From Chaetorhynchus papuensis (taxonomy: Eukaryota; Chordata; Aves; Passeriformes; Rhipiduridae), in the NCBI GenBank assembly GCA_013396525.1, contig VWYX01001247.1, positions 1-64,000 on the forward strand: a DNA stretch of 64,000 nucleotides. The letters are read 5' to 3'. Every line of letters begins with the position of its first letter. Position 1 is the stretch's first letter. A program made the position numbers and the translations under genes. The notes below the pieces were generated by a model that ran no database searches, was not told the DNA's origin, and saw nothing but the letters and a program-made list of their open reading frames with translations. Positions 1 to 14,214 of the stretch are shown here, piece by piece.

Positions 1-181
1 AGTGCTGAAGCATTGGAACAGGCTCTCCAATGAGCTGGTGAAGTCACTATCCCTGGAGGTATTAAAAAAACAAGCAGAAGTGCCACGTTGTGACATGGTT
101 TAGTGGGTATGGTGGTATTTATTTGAAGTGGGACTTGATCTTGGAGGTCATTTCTGACCTTAATTATTCTGTGATTCTGTG
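1..181 (+). mobile_element. CR1 LINE 3' end, cut by the window edge
   Basis: The start resembles the conserved end of CR1 pol and 3' UTR (gaagcattggaacaggct, then a degraded ccctggaggt). It ends with the CR1 3' tail type attctgtgattctgtg. The orientation is plus, antisense to KLHL1. The middle (about 60-150) is diverged. The left boundary is outside the window. Confidence 0.85.
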
Positions 182-639
182 CTTTCAGCCCATTGTTTCA
201 GCATGCCCTCTAAACAGCAGCCTTGTTCTCAAAGATATCAATCATCTCCTGCCAGTTTGATGACATCTGCAAACTTGTGGACAGAAAACTCCATCTTACC
301 ATCTAATAATTAATAAAGTTACTAGACAGTGTTGGACCCTGAAATAATCCCTGAGGAACATCACTTTTTACTGGTCACCAGCTGTACCTTTTACTATAGA
401 TCACAAGTGTCTGGGCCTGTCTGTCCAGTCAGCTTTCCATCCATCTCATTGTCTATTTATCCATATGTCACCAATGAGGTGGTAAGGAGGTCAAAGTGGT
501 GGAAACAAAATACAATTTGAAGTTAAAAAACCTGTTATCTGATCTGTATCTATTGAGCAGCATGTGATCAGTTATATTAAATAGTAGAAAGCCAACTTAT
601 GACCTTGTAGAAATATGATGTTAAATAGCATATGAAAAA

Positions 640-1079
640 TGTCCTGGTTCCAGCCAGGACAGGTTTAATTGTTGCAGTAGCCAGGACGAAGGATAGCTAG
701 GACCAGGAGGTTATTCTGCACCACCTTATATTGTTTTCCAGGGACTTGGGAAAAGCTCCCTTCCAGGTCAGGTAGTGCTGTAGATGAAGCAGATGAGTAT
801 TGTTTTGGGGTTTCCCCATGAACACGTGAATAATTTGCCTCCTTCTTGTACACTTTGTCATTTGTATAATATTGTTGCTGTTACTGTTCCTTTTCTTCTC
901 TGCTGCTTCCAGTAAATTGTTCTTATCTCAACATCTTTACCATTTGTGCCTCCAATTCTCCTCTCCAGTCCCAGTGCAGGGGGGAGGAGGAGAGAAAAGG
1001 GGGAGTGAGTGAGCAGTGCACAGTTCAGAGTGATTTAGTGGGAACACTAAATTGGGTAATACTGTTCCTTACCGTGACA
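640..1079 (+). mobile_element. Endogenous retrovirus solo LTR (avian ERV)
   Basis: The element opens TGTCCTGG and closes CGTGACA, giving the TG...CA ends of an LTR. Its start contains a perfect 7-bp inverted pair (GTCCTGG at 641-647, CCAGGAC at 654-660). Near the end lies the block ccagtaaattgttcttatct, typical of the polyadenylation region of avian ERV LTRs, followed by a GC-rich purine tract. I see no clear target-site duplication and no viral coding sequence beside it, so this is probably an old solo LTR. The exact ends are by eye and the family is not assigned. Confidence 0.7.
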
Positions 1080-3796
1080 CTAAAGAACTGCTAAATTACA
1101 ATACTAGAGAGTTTTCTTGCCTCACTTGTTATCTGATTTTAGTTAAAGCTATATGAGCACTGAAATAAACCCCTGACATTTAAATGTACAGCTTCAACTC
1201 ATTAATGACTGTTATCACCATCTACCAATATCTCAATAATATTTTTCTTAATTTGAATATGGAGTAATGTTACAATATTTCAGTATGCTTCAGGACTAAA
1301 TGTTGTAAATGGAAGGAAAAGGTTTTACATATCACTCCTTCCCCACTCCACCCCAACAGGTTTTAACTGTGAAATTTTGTAACCTAGATAATAAACATAA
1401 CTAATAAAATGATCACTGAAGCTCTTCACCATAAAAGATTATTAAAAAATTTGCATAAGGCATACACTTCAACTAAATGAAATGGTTTCTCCATCTGCAG
1501 TACAATCAGAATTCTCAGTAAATTAAAGAGTCCATATAGAGTCAGTACATGTCACTGAGATTACTTAGGTGCTCATCAGTTAAGTTTGAATAATGTTTTG
1601 TTGTGCTGAGACTAAAGACCCTTACAGTGCAAAGCACAGAACTGCATCTCTGAGAAGCTAAACACCTCTCACCACTTCATTCAAAGGCACTTGCAAAGAT
1701 TCTGCATCTCCCAGGCTTGGAATTGTAACATATGTTAGGGTTCTTTATATTGCTAATATTATGACTGGGTTACAGATGCATCAATCACTTTATTCATTTA
1801 TGTTCTTCCGGTCAAGGAATTTTTACTTATGGCCATTCTTCTGCTCAGTGCATCAAAGTAATTTGAAGATTTTCCAAGTTTATGTTTAGCAATTCATTTT
1901 GAAATATGGTGAGATAAAAATGCGGAACAAGTTCTATCATTTCAACTCTCAAACTGCAGTTTCAAGATGCAAAATGATAGCTGAGGTTTAAGTGAAGTTT
2001 CCTGAGAGGTGAAGCACTGACAGATTAAATAGTTATATCTATGAGGTATTTCTGTTTGAAGCAATCAGGTTTCAGTCAAATGCATGATAATGAGATGAAG
2101 AAACTGGTACTGTATCTTCGAAGGGAACACTCACAATTTCTAAGCATTACATATACATTGTAACACAAGCAGAACCGTGAGCTTTACTGAGAGAGACAAA
2201 GCAAATCACATTTGTATTCAAAACCATACCAAGTATGAGTATTTTTTTATATATATTTTCCCATGCTTTAAAACCAAACTGCAATTATCTTTTTAGGAAA
2301 AAATATGGCTTATTTTTCCTTTTTCAATATTTACCAATGTAGCAAAGTACTCATTTTAAGAAGGGCTAATGGTACATTAAAGCCACAGAGTCCATTCATC
2401 TAGTATTGTCTATTACAAACTCTCACCAAGAAACACACAATGGCTCAAAATAGAACATATTTTAAAACATCTTCTACTCAAAAAATAATTGCCTCCCAAC
2501 AAGGTGGCCATCACAATTTCAAATTACACTATACTCTGCTTTCTAAAGAGACAGATAAGTCCATACAGTATGACTAATTTCTAACAAGTATGACAAGCTG
2601 ATAAACTGGGGACTTTAGAGGTTAGCTTCCCTACATATGAAGCCCCTTATAACTAGAAGAATAAAGAACTGTCACTAAAAATGCTCACTTAGAAGAAATA
2701 ATTTTCTTCAGCTTATTGATATGGTCCATTTTGCTGCTTTTATTTTTTTTAAAAGACATCACATATGCATTTCACTCTACTATCATCTAACTTAACTCTG
2801 GCAATAAATTAGGAATTTAAACTTATCAGACCTATGGCTCTGCAGATTGAAAGCTTTCAGAAATTGACAAGCTAGTAACAACCCAGATTGCAATTAAGAA
2901 GTACAGAAGTCTTAAATCAAGAGACATGGATATTTGTGCTGCCTTTTAAATTAGCAGATTCATTAAAAATAATTAAAAAAATAAAACTCACACCATGAAA
3001 AAATCGGCAGGATATTTTCTTATTTCAGAAATAAAACAAACTACGTTAAAACCGATGTGTCTAAAAAAGAAACCAATGACAATTTACATTTTTGCTCTTA
3101 TTAACTTCTTCCTTGTAAAGCTTTCATTTAAAATGTTGCCATCCAAGTTCCACTTCTAAAAAGTACAGGAAATGCAAACATAGAAATCGCCAATGTTCAT
3201 TGTTCACTAAATTTTTATGAAATCTACCTGCCTCTTTACTTCCATCAACCTCATAATTTGCTATATAGCAAATGTATCTTCTAAGATTTTTCGAATGTTA
3301 TCTGATTTTCCTTCACTGCTTTTCTTATCTTTGTTTCCTCACTTTCTCCCCTCTTCTATGAACACATTTGCTTTTCCTCGCTTGGATTTTGCATTTCAAA
3401 ATAATAATTTGATATTTGATACTGAAGACTAAATATCCCAATAAATACCAGTGATATTATACCTCTGCTCATGGAAAGGGCTGTATAACTTTATAGCTAA
3501 TGAATTTTATTTACATTATTTAAATTAATGAATTTTTTTATTTACATCACAGGACATAGCTGTGAGCACCATGCAAATAAAAATTTGTGTTCTTTGTTTC
3601 CACAGATTTCATGGTTAGGGAAATAGAAGTTATTCAATGTGACAGAAAATGTGTTTGAAATGATTTGTCTCCTGTCAACAGGATTCTTAAATTAATTGGT
3701 CTGCTCTTTAGAAGCTCTTTCTTCTTCAACATAACGAAATTTCCAAGCTCAAATGTCTTGCCCTCATAACATGTTATGTGAAAGAACAAAACAAGT

Positions 3797-3810
3797 TATA
3801 TATATATATA
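3797..3810. repeat. (TA)7 microsatellite
   Basis: Fourteen bases of perfect TA repeat, followed by acaacaacg. Confidence 0.95.
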
Positions 3811-5150
3811 ACAACAACGTAATTTGGAACTTACATCAAGTCTGCAACTAGGCAAGCAGATTTCTTTGAAAAATGAAGATTAAAACATTTATGGAGATCC
3901 AATGAAGCAAACTATTTCATTAAAATATATTGATTTTCATTAAAATGCTCTTGTGAAGACAACTGTGAATTACTTCCTACTTAAAAGTAATTGTTGGATA
4001 AAAGCTGTATAACATTTTCCAGGTATAATGCAGGCAGAGAGCTATTGTTTTATTATTTGGGTTTTTTTTTCAAATGAATCAATGAATATTTAATTTCAAC
4101 CATGTAATTAGCTAAGAAGCAAAATTATTCAAAGATGAGATTTAACTTGATTCATATCTCAAAATTATTAACAATCTATTGCATAAACCATGCCCAAAAA
4201 TCTATTTTTTCAAGATTATTTGAAAAATTTTGTCTTGCTCCTCATTCCTACACCAGTATAGAACTATCGTTTCTTTGAGGTTTTTTTTTATCTCAAGCAA
4301 ACCACTGCACAAGATTCCAGAGTTAAGGGAGTACTGTTACTTTCTATTCACAACAAGCTTTTGCAGTAACACTGCGGAAGAAGATTCACAGAGCTAGAAT
4401 TTGAGACCACTTTGAACTTTTAAAAAAAGCACCCTGAAAACTTTAAAGAAAGGGCCTTGAAGTTCTCTTGAAAGCAAGATAACTTCTTTTTTCATGAAAC
4501 GGTGATTTTCCTATCCTTTTTTTTAGCCAGAGCTTCCCCTCAAATCCTCTGCGTAAGACCGGAGGAGCTTGTTAAACAAACTCCCTCTTGCCCTACTTTA
4601 TGTTTGCCCTCATCACAGTCCATACTACTTTCCTGGAGTCTGAAGGAAAAAAGAATGCTTTCTGTCACCTCAGAGACTACTCATCTGCTCTTCGCCCGCA
4701 CTGATCACTTTCCTCCCCTTTCTTCACATCCCCAGGTCTCTGGTGTTCCTCTATCGCACCCCTCAGGGTGTCACCCTTGAACTGTGTAAGTTTTTCTTGG
4801 TCATGTATCCATGAAGAAGAACTAATCACTTTTCTCTGATGTAGACTCTCTCTGATTGAGAGTGCTGTACTGAAGATAGGCAATACGGTGCTCCTTCCCC
4901 ACTCACAACTGGTCTTCCACACATGTTAAAACAAAACAGTCAACTAGATGTGAGCTGACTCACATCTGAATGAAGTAACACAATGCCTATGAAAATATTG
5001 TGCACTATGAAGTTTATCTTTTAGGGTTGTGTTTTCACTGGGTCAGAAAAAATATTGTCATTTCATTGTGATTATTTGTTTTTCTAGCAAGGAGAAAATA
5101 TGACTTGTGGGTGCTTGCAAATCCATTGTAGATAAATCAGAACTTGCTTG

Positions 5151-5178
5151 TTAATTACAAGCAAGTTAATTACAAGCA
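5151..5178. repeat. Two-unit tandem repeat
   Basis: ttaattacaagcaa occurs twice with one intervening base, and the preceding aacttgcttg is complementary to part of it, so the site can also fold. A local duplication; no function is evident. Confidence 0.75.
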
Positions 5179-6595
5179 AAAATAAAGCCTTGTGACTTCA
5201 TTTTTAATCTGCCATCTTTTGTTGGTAATTTTCCCATTACACATAATTGAGATTTTAGATCTCAGCATTAAAAGAATAATAGATTATATACCCAATATCT
5301 TAATGTTTGTGATCTTTGTGATACATTAGATATGTATTAGTCACAAGTCTTCAAATGGACTATGAGTAATTTCATTCACCCAAAAATATTTTGATAAGTT
5401 CTTTTAAAGAATTGCAAGCAATTTTATTTTTTTTTTAAATCAATGTTTTTCTCTATTTTCTTCATGTTCATACAACAAAACAAACTGAAAATATGAAGGT
5501 TGGATTTTTTCAAAACACATCTGTTCAGCCCTAATGCAATTTCATTTGAAAGAAGATCACATGAATGCTGCTCTCACTGCTTATTTCTCTCCACTGACAG
5601 AAGAAGGTTTAACTGACTAGCTTGGACCTGTAACACTACAATTTAAATGCCTAAATACAGAGACACCACAGAGCTCGCTCCAGAAGCGTAAAATGGGTAT
5701 AACTACCTGAACTGTAGTGGTAAAAAACCACAGTTAAACATGTGAATTACAATGTGTTATTAATTAAAGAATAAATAAAACAAGGACATAAATGCCAAAA
5801 AAGACAATCAGAGTCAATGAAAAGTGCTCTATTACTTCAATAATAATTTCAGTAGAGACCTAAATGGACCATTATTTCTCATAAATGATATATAATCTAC
5901 TCTTTATATAAGTTTAATTTCATGAGCCAGATGTTTTTAATTTTGTCAAACTATGAAGAATCAAATGGCTACCAATAGGTTTTAATTTCTGAATAAATAG
6001 CATATTTTTGCTTCACTGATTCTGGTTAAATTTTGATATTAATTTATATCATACCTGTTCTGTCAGATGTAACTAGAAAACTATTAAATATTACCAGATA
6101 AAATTCCATATTTCTAGAACTTCCTGGCTTAATCTACTTCACAGATGATCAAAAGGAGGGATAATTCTTGACAAAAAAACCCAAACCCACAGCGCAACAA
6201 AACTTCCCTTCATAGTGTTCCCATGCAGAACAATGACAATTACAAAGCTTCCCTAAAGCTAAACAAAAGGAAAGTGATTAAAAGGTATTATAATGATTTA
6301 CATACACTTTACTTTTATCACCTGTATGTGATCATGTATCTCAATAAGTCTTATACAGTTCTGACCCAGCAGACAGTGCATCCATCATAGAAGGCCAATT
6401 CTCATAACTTCGCTGAAGCTCATAGGAATCACCACTGCTATGGTTTCAAAAGGACCACTTATGAAATAAAGTTCCATAAAAATACAGAATAGAATACAGA
6501 ATAATTTCAAGGAAAAAACTAACAAGGTATTTTTACTTGTAGAGGATACACAGGATTCACAAGATTATAATTTAGATATTCCAAAGCTGCCTTAC

Positions 6596-6792
6596 CATGG
6601 TGTAGTTGTGAGCCACCTTCATGAGCTCTGTGCATCCTTGGGCATCAGCAAATGCTCGTATTCCCAAACAGTTGGATGGGTGCAAAAGCTTCATTAGAAA
6701 ATGGCAGCAAACCTCAACTACTTGTGGGAGCTGAAGGAGGCAGGCAGCTGCTAGGAGGTTTTCGATGGTGTCTTCTTTTAGTTCCAGGCAGC
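6596..6792 (-). CDS. KLHL1: KLHL1 internal coding exon (probable exon 4): end of BTB, start of BACK
   Basis: This 197-bp exon begins with two bases finishing the Gly codon, then encodes 65 residues: CLELKEDTIENLLAAACLLQ, LPQVVEVCCHFLMKLLHPSN, and CLGIRAFADAQGCTELMKVA, ending HNYTM at phase 0. The first part closes the BTB domain; LHPSNCLGIRAFADAQGC is the start of the BACK domain, the linker that positions the kelch propeller in this family. The acceptor on the minus strand is a pyrimidine run ending ttttttag and the donor is gtaagg. LPQVVEVCCHFLMKLLHPSN separates KLHL1 from KLHL4, which as I recall has a LTQVIDVCSNFLIKQ-type version. The next coding exon (ENIMEVIRNQEF in the family) was not found below 6595, so intron 4 probably runs off the left edge. 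Confidence 0.95.
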
Positions 6793-9700
6793 CTAAAAAA
6801 AAAGGATTGATAACAAATGCAAACTTATTTACTTAGTCTTTACAAAATGTACAGTACCGAAAGATTTTTTTATAAACAATCATAGCTCTATATCAATAAC
6901 TCTACAGAAAAAGTGAAGAAAAGAAGGATTAATCTCCCCGACTGAACACCTAAGTGACCTGAAAATTACAGTATTAGAAACATTTCTCTTTAAACTACTA
7001 TTAATTCGACTATATAAGAGGTATAAAAAGAGACACTGCACAGTGTGAAATGGAAGCGAAAACTTTGAATATCTGGATATCAACTAAGCTGTGGATGGTT
7101 TTTTGTTGGGTTTCTTTTCTTTTTTTCATTGAAATTTGTGATAAAACTTGCGTTATCTTCAGTGGCACAGAGCAAACCTCACAGCCATTTACTTCCCTGA
7201 AGAGAATGAAATAACTGCCTAGTACAGTATGAATAAACCCATAAATATATCTTCAAAACAAGGCTTAGCAGCCTTCAAACATTGTATTGCTTATTTGTAA
7301 TGTGACTTTGGGATTAATGTTATCTGAATAACATATGGCAGATTTCTCATAGCACACAATTTCTCTAAAATAATTTATATTAGGGAAAAGAACCATTAAT
7401 TAATACTTATATTGCACTTAATTCTATAATTCCACAAATCATTATCTTCACCTTGAAGACTGAAACACTTTTTAATAAATAAAAGATAAAATAGAATAAA
7501 ATTAAGTTTAAAAATAATTTATTTTAAGCTGGAGTACGTAATTCTTGTTATCATGTTCCCCCCAACCAAAATTTTTAGTTTTATTTTTACATTAGTATCT
7601 TATAAATCTCTTACATTAACAACTTAAAAAACTACAAACTAAAGATTACAAGGATGTTTTGGAGAACTGGGAAAAAAAATAGGAAAATAAGATGTGCAAA
7701 CTTAATAGAAATCATCAAAAAATACCTCTGATTTTATTTTGCTGTGCTTGGAAAAATCATTTCCGACTATAAGAGGATTAAGTGTATATTGATCTTTCTC
7801 TTAAAATATAGTTCAGCACTTAGATAAACTCACTCTTTTCTGCACACAAACATTTATTTGTTGTCACATTAAAAAAATCTACAGATGTTAATAATTCTAT
7901 TGCATGGCACTAAGGAGTTCTAAAATCCTCAACTTCACAACAGTATGCACTTGAAAAGAAAAGATGCTTTATATTGCAATACCAAACTCAAAATACAATA
8001 ATATTAACACTGCATATCTGATATTTTCTCCTTTCACTATATCTGGAGCTTTTAATATAAGATGGAAACTGTGAAGTTATACTTTACTAGATTTAGCTAC
8101 AATACATCCTTCTGCAAAGGTCAGAGCATCAGATCAAGCGCATAGCCTAATTTCAGTGGGTTTCCTCTGCTTATTTTTATTCTTCTATTAATGCCACATG
8201 AGTTTCTCTTTATGTTATCTGACATTTTCTCACCATTTCTGTGCACCACATCTCCATGCAATGTGGTCAGAAGTCACACTCAGCAGCAGATCCTTGGCTG
8301 ACCCGTATATTTATCAATGACACTCCCTTATTTGCTGCATGCCTGCAGGTAATGGCTGGCTCAACACACAATCTATTCTCTGGAAGACAGTTCCACTGTG
8401 TAAAGTGGAAGCTTTCAAAAGATAATTGTTCTCAGGTTAAAACAATTTAGTACCATCCTGGTACCAAAAGTAAAAAAAAAAAAAAAAAAGCAAAACACCT
8501 TCGGAAATTAGATGAACTGAGAAATGGAAACAAAAATAAATTTAAAAAAAAAGAATTTTAAATCTCCTTTTCTTACACGTTATTTTTCAACAATGAGCTC
8601 AAAAAAAGTCTCTGGCCCTGCAAAATTGATCCAGACAGCATTTGCAAAGTGACATAAGTACAGAAAGAATCACCACCCTTTACAAGGAAACGTAACAGTC
8701 TCATCGTTTGGCTTTTTATCGCTAAAGGAGCTGCCCTTAGGAGAAGAACCCAAAAGAATCAGCTGAAACCACATCAATCTATTTGTTTTCAAATTGAAGA
8801 TATTTTCTGTTCACTTTAAGGTACACTAGTCCTGGTACGGTATTAGTTGGGAAACAGTAGGATTAAACTAAGTTTAAATCAATAAAAATTATTATCTGTT
8901 TTATGAATTAGCCATTTCTTTATGTAACTAACGTGGACATTTTGAAGAAAATGCTTCACATTTTTATAGAAGAATGTGAACACAATTCTGCTTTACATTT
9001 CAATAGAGGAAGTAAACATACAATGGCTTCTGGGATATCTGGGGTTATGAATATATTATAACTTGACTTATTTTTAACTAAATTCAGAAGTACTAATTTA
9101 CTACTTAATATATCTATAAGAGCTAGAAAATTGCACTCAGTATGAGTTATTGTTCTTCATTCTTCAATGACAGATAAGTTTTTAATCCATCTAAATGTTT
9201 TCCAAATCTTGCTTATCTTCTTTTTTAAACATCAAGACACCTTCATAAATTTGTTCACAAGGGCTGTATTCACTTTTTCAGAAGAGTGCTATGACATTTT
9301 TATGCAAATTTCTCTGGGATATCAAGTGTTTAGCATGGTCAGAGTTTGAAAAAAGAAAGCTGTTAAGAGGCTCTGTATATAAAATATCAAATCTTCAGAC
9401 AGTTTTATATTGGCAATTAGAAGATCCAAGCATCTATTTTAAATTGTTTAATTGGATATTCAAGGGGGCATTAATATTACTGCTTCTTCAATTCACCTCC
9501 CCCTCACATTTTTATGCAATAAGAAGCTTGCACAAGTGCCTTAGTCTGACAAAAACAAATTAACCAGAGCTTAAAATCTCCTTTTGTATTACATTAATTA
9601 AGATGAAAAAATATGAGGAAAAAACAATCAAAATAACTTTAATGTATTCTAATTGTTATTCTAAATTATAGCTGTATTTGTGAAAAATTTTATGCACATT

Positions 9701-11345
9701 GCTTATGCAGAAATTAAAATGCCTGTCTTTAGCTTGGAATCTTATAATGACTATATAAATTTTATTACCTCATTACAAAATGTAAAGCAGAGATAATACA
9801 AGAATTCTCTGATATTCTTGATCTGTTGCTAAACTTCTTCCCAAGTGCAGGGACAGTTTTGATTTGGGGTATTTTTGGTCTCTTTTTTTTAATTTTATTT
9901 TTTGCTTTTATTCTCTCTTCTACACTACTGACTATACTTTAGAACTATTTTTGTTTACAGGGAATCACCAAATTTTTGCCCACTTTTGTATGACGTTAAT
10001 AAGATCAGTGTGTATCACAGGAATAGCCTCCCACAGCTACTGACCAACAGATTGGACCTGTGGTGGGACCACTCAGGAGGTTCAGATCATTTGCTCTGTG
10101 CATAAGCAATGAATTTTAACCTAAATTTGTAACACATCGTAAAATCATTTCACCTTATCAGCACAGTAGGTTTTTTTTCTCTTTTGTAATTATACACTTA
10201 CCCTTTCATAGGAAGACTCCTCAGTATTCCTAAGAGCACTGTAAGAGTATACAAGGGAAATCATGGGAAGTGTCAAGGAATTGGAAACAAAGGCTAAAAC
10301 TAATTCCTTGTAATCAGGTATTTATTTTTTGAACCTTTCTATTTCATGTGTCTTGATGATAAAATATCAGTTGTGTTGCAGCTTTGAAATGTTGCTGAGT
10401 GGAATTATTTCTATAGGCTAATCAGTTTTAGGAGGTCTCGTTTTTCCAAAAAGAAAAGGCAGCAAATGGTATCAAGATAATATTTATTCAGCTGATGCAT
10501 AGTAGATTAATTGCCTACAATTATGATTACAATAATAAACTGCTTTTTTGAAACAGCACCAAATTCGATTGAAGAGTTGAAAAAGCTTATAGAAAAGGTA
10601 CTGTGCCTCACATTGCTATAATAGACCTTTTTGCCATTGCTTATCTTAATCATTCCAAGTCTTAGGTACTTTGAGGCAGCCATCTGACCTAACCACCCAC
10701 TATCTCCTTTTACAGTCTATGCAGAGAAATGGGAGATGTTAGAGCACTTTTCACCTGCTCTGTTTTAGTCATGCATTGCAGAATGAGATGAATCACTCTC
10801 TGAATGGCTATTTCTTGATTTCAGACAAAAGGAGCACCTTCATTTGACTTACTGAGACACTACTGATATTTATATTTGTTGATGAATTCAATTCATCTGC
10901 TCCCAAACATAGCACTGGAATCATCAGAGCCATCAGGGTTCAGGTGATGAAACACTCTTTGGGTTCAATTCTGATGATCAGTTCTCTCTGTTATGGTCAA
11001 TTCCTGGTAGTGACATAGTTTGTAAAATTGGATAGACCTCTTATGTCTATCCACGAACAGCAGTCAATGAAGAATGCTACAGAAAGTATCTTCTGTGTAG
11101 CAGAACATCTTTTAGTCTCCAGTGTGTTCTATGCCTTAAAAGAAAAATTCTAAGTTGTATTGTCGTCCATACTTATTATAAAGGTGAAAATGCTTCCAGA
11201 AAAGAAAATAGGAAAAAATATGTTTACTCAGCAGAAGTTTCTCCTGATCAAACTATTTTTTATTTTCTATTAATTATTTGCTGCAGACCACATTTATCAG
11301 TTGTACTTGAGGAAGAAGGCATTCCATGGCTAATTGTGTTTATTT

Positions 11346-11650
11346 AGAATCATAGAACGGTTTGGGTTGGAAGGGACCGTAACAATCATCTACTTTCAAC
11401 CCTCCTGCCATGGGCAGGGGCACCTTCCACCAGACCAGATTTCCTCCATCCAGCCTAGTCGTAAACACTTCTGGGGTGGGGCATCTCCAGTTTCTCTGGG
11501 CAACCCATTGCAGTACCACACCACCTTCCCAGTAAAGAATTTCTTCCTATTATCTAATCTAAACCTACTCTACTTCAGTTTGAAGCCTTTGTTCTGTCAT
11601 TATGGGCCCTTGTAAATATTCCCACTCCGTCTTTCTTGTAGGCTCCCTTC
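11346..11650 (-). mobile_element. CR1 LINE 3' fragment
   Basis: On the plus strand it begins agaatcatagaacggtttgg, the reverse complement of the CR1 3' terminus, and continues through the ggttggaagggacc and ccatgggcagggg landmarks. It then passes aaagaatttcttcctatta (end of pol) before losing similarity near 11650. About 300 bp is retained, a 5'-truncated insertion. It lies in KLHL1 intron 3 in the same orientation as the gene. Confidence 0.93.
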
Positions 11651-14193
11651 ATTTGAGTATTATTATGTATAAAATAATTTCATAAATTATTCCAGAGACA
11701 TATAAATATGCAGCTGGTGAAAAATGAAAAAACCTTCATCACAGTAATATGAGAATTCTTATAAATTAACTAGATTCACTCTTTTTGAATACTGTACAAT
11801 TATTTACACCCTAATCATGTTATGTCTTTGAGTAAGTGGACTAAATTGGCCTAATCATGTGATCCTTGGTCAGTACTTCCAAAGTCCCCTTTATTTAAAT
11901 AGCATGGAAAATTACAACATTGCAGAGTGATAAGGAAATGCTATTAACAAATTAAAATCCCCCTGAGTAGGAAACTTCTTGCAAATGTCTGGCTAAAGAT
12001 CAGAAAACTATATTAGCCAAAATAGTCCACAACATGTTACCTTTTCATCTCCTGTTCTCAAAAAACCCCTCAAAACTACAAACCAGAACACCTCTTGTAT
12101 AACTGAAATGTCAGGTTTTAGAGAAAATTTGTCCACTGACTCATATAGAGAGAGACATTAAAATGTTATTTTCTCCTTATGCCATTCACGTGCCTCAGCT
12201 CACTTTATATACTTGAACTTAGTCCCCTGTAAGATATACATACAAATAACAGGACTAAAAGCAGTAAATCACTTAATCTTCATAAAACCTTTTTATCAAC
12301 GGTGAAGAAAGATATATTAGCAGTCTGAGAGAGAAGATATGTTTTTCCATTAGCTATGGAAAAAGTATTAAAATATGAACCTCATTCTTGGGATTATGTG
12401 CTAAATATTATTGGTTTGTACTTTCACAGATGACCATTATGTTAGTAACTTTGTCACCAATAATTCAGCCAATATGCAGGCATTGCCTTTGGAAATTTTA
12501 AGCTTAGTTTTGTACATAAATAGAGGAATAAAAACTCACAGGTTAAAACAAAATTAAAAAAAAGGCCAAGATAAAAGTTACCTCACAAAATACACAAATA
12601 TAACCAGCACTTACTAATTAAATTTGAAACAGCACAAATCTTGCACTCATACACAAAATAGGCTGGGAGATGACAAAAATTATTCCAAAAAGCTCACTTC
12701 GTCTATAAGGCCTTAGTTTCTCTTAATTGTTTTTAGTCAATGGACTTCAGTACTTATGTTTTCTTCCAGACTGTTGGTTCTGCTCATCATGCTGTACACA
12801 TCAAAAGCCACTCCAGAAATTTAGGTTTGTAAACAAAAACAAACTTCATCTTGAGAAAGTGGGGGAAGTTTCATTCCACAAGACTTGTACCAAATATTGA
12901 GTACACCTCAGAGAGATACAACCTTTCTATTACACTGAACACAGTCAAGCTTTGGCCTCTGGTGGGAAAAAAAAAAAAATAAAAAGGAAAAAAGTGTCTC
13001 AAGGACAAAGTAGTTCAGCTTTCAGGTTTGAAGGAGCAGTATTTTATTCTCCACATCTGAAGCTAGCTCAGAAGTAGGAACACTCACCTCTGCCAGAATA
13101 AGCTTCTTAACTTCTCAGGTGATGATTTGGCAGCTTGTGCTATGGTAACAGAGAGCAGTTCAAATCCACGCTCAGAGAACAAAAAGTTACAGAAATGGAG
13201 GCATCAATTGCCAAGAAGAGATTTTTGCTTATGAGTCCTCCTAATGAAATCGACTTTGCTTTGGGCTGGACTGCCCTGCTGGGAGAAGTGAGTACTCCAG
13301 TTGCCTCCTGTTCTGAGGGTACATTTCATCAGAGCTGCTGGCACAGAGCAGAAAGGGAGTGAAGGTGCTTCACAATGCAGGGACAGGAGTAAACGCCTGC
13401 AAGGTGAGGACCTCTTTCACAAACTACCATTGCAATTTTCATGATTCTTTTGCTTTGGAACTGGGGATACACAGCTAGGCAGCTGAGCTCAAGAGAGTGG
13501 ATATGGGTACACATGTCCACTGCAGGACTTCCAGAAAGAAACACATTAAAGAGGCAGACCACAACACAGCAGCCTGTCCAATCACTTCCCAGATGCCATT
13601 TAAGCAAAAGGCTGGCATGTGCCAGATGGCAACATAGAGCGATGATACTCCATTCAAAGGAACACTCACTTTCCAGCCATGTCCTGTATTAATGTTCAGT
13701 ATTTGTTTTAATCTCTCTTTGGAGATGAAGAACTTAGAGCCTAGCAAGGGACAGCTTTAAAAATGCACCCTGCAGTGCCCCCAGTTATCTGTTCTTCCCC
13801 TCCATACTCATTGCTTCCCTGAAGCCTGCCTGAATTTATTCTTATTGATTTCTACAGAATAGCAGACTGCATCACAGTACAAGAAAACACAGTCACTATC
13901 TATCTCTCCATAATATTCTAGATCATTCTGAATACTCAAAATTCATGGATATTCAGTTCAGAGCTCTTTTCTAAGCAATTCTTCTATACTTTGCCAAAAG
14001 AATGAGACAACAGCTGGTTCCTAATACATAATTGCCAATTCTGTCCCTTAATGAAGTATACAGGGTAAAAGGAGGAATAACAATTCATTGGAGCTTAGAA
14101 CTCCAGGAATGAGTAAGGACTTTGTGTTTCAGTGACAGGAATGGAAAACATCTGCTCCAGATGGAAACAAGATCCTCAGAGTATGACTAGCTC

Positions 14194-14214
14194 AAAAAAA
14201 AAAAAAAAAAAAAA
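14194..14214. repeat. A21 homopolymer
   Basis: Longest single-base run in the window. No retrogene-like sequence or target duplication was noticed beside it. Similar runs occur at 8472-8489 (A18), 29783-29801 (A19) and 37809-37823 (A15), and a T15-C6 run occurs at 35252-35272. Confidence 0.95.

Larger units (their letters stand above)
1..6595 (-). other. KLHL1: KLHL1 intron 4 (partial)
   Basis: Sequence downstream of the phase-0 donor gtaagg at the 6596 exon edge. The next expected coding exon, encoding the rest of BACK, is not seen, so the intron extends past the left boundary. It contains the CR1 tail at 1-181 and the LTR at 640-1079. The stretch 1080-6595 is AT-rich with a (TA)7 tract at 3797-3810 and a small tandem duplication at 5151-5178. 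I recognise nothing else. Confidence 0.85.

Noticed and set aside
13020..13860. Less AT-rich patch in intron 3 with overlapping short frames on both strands
   Set aside because: No splice-bounded frame, no repeat landmarks and no domain. I could not support calling it an exon or a mobile element.
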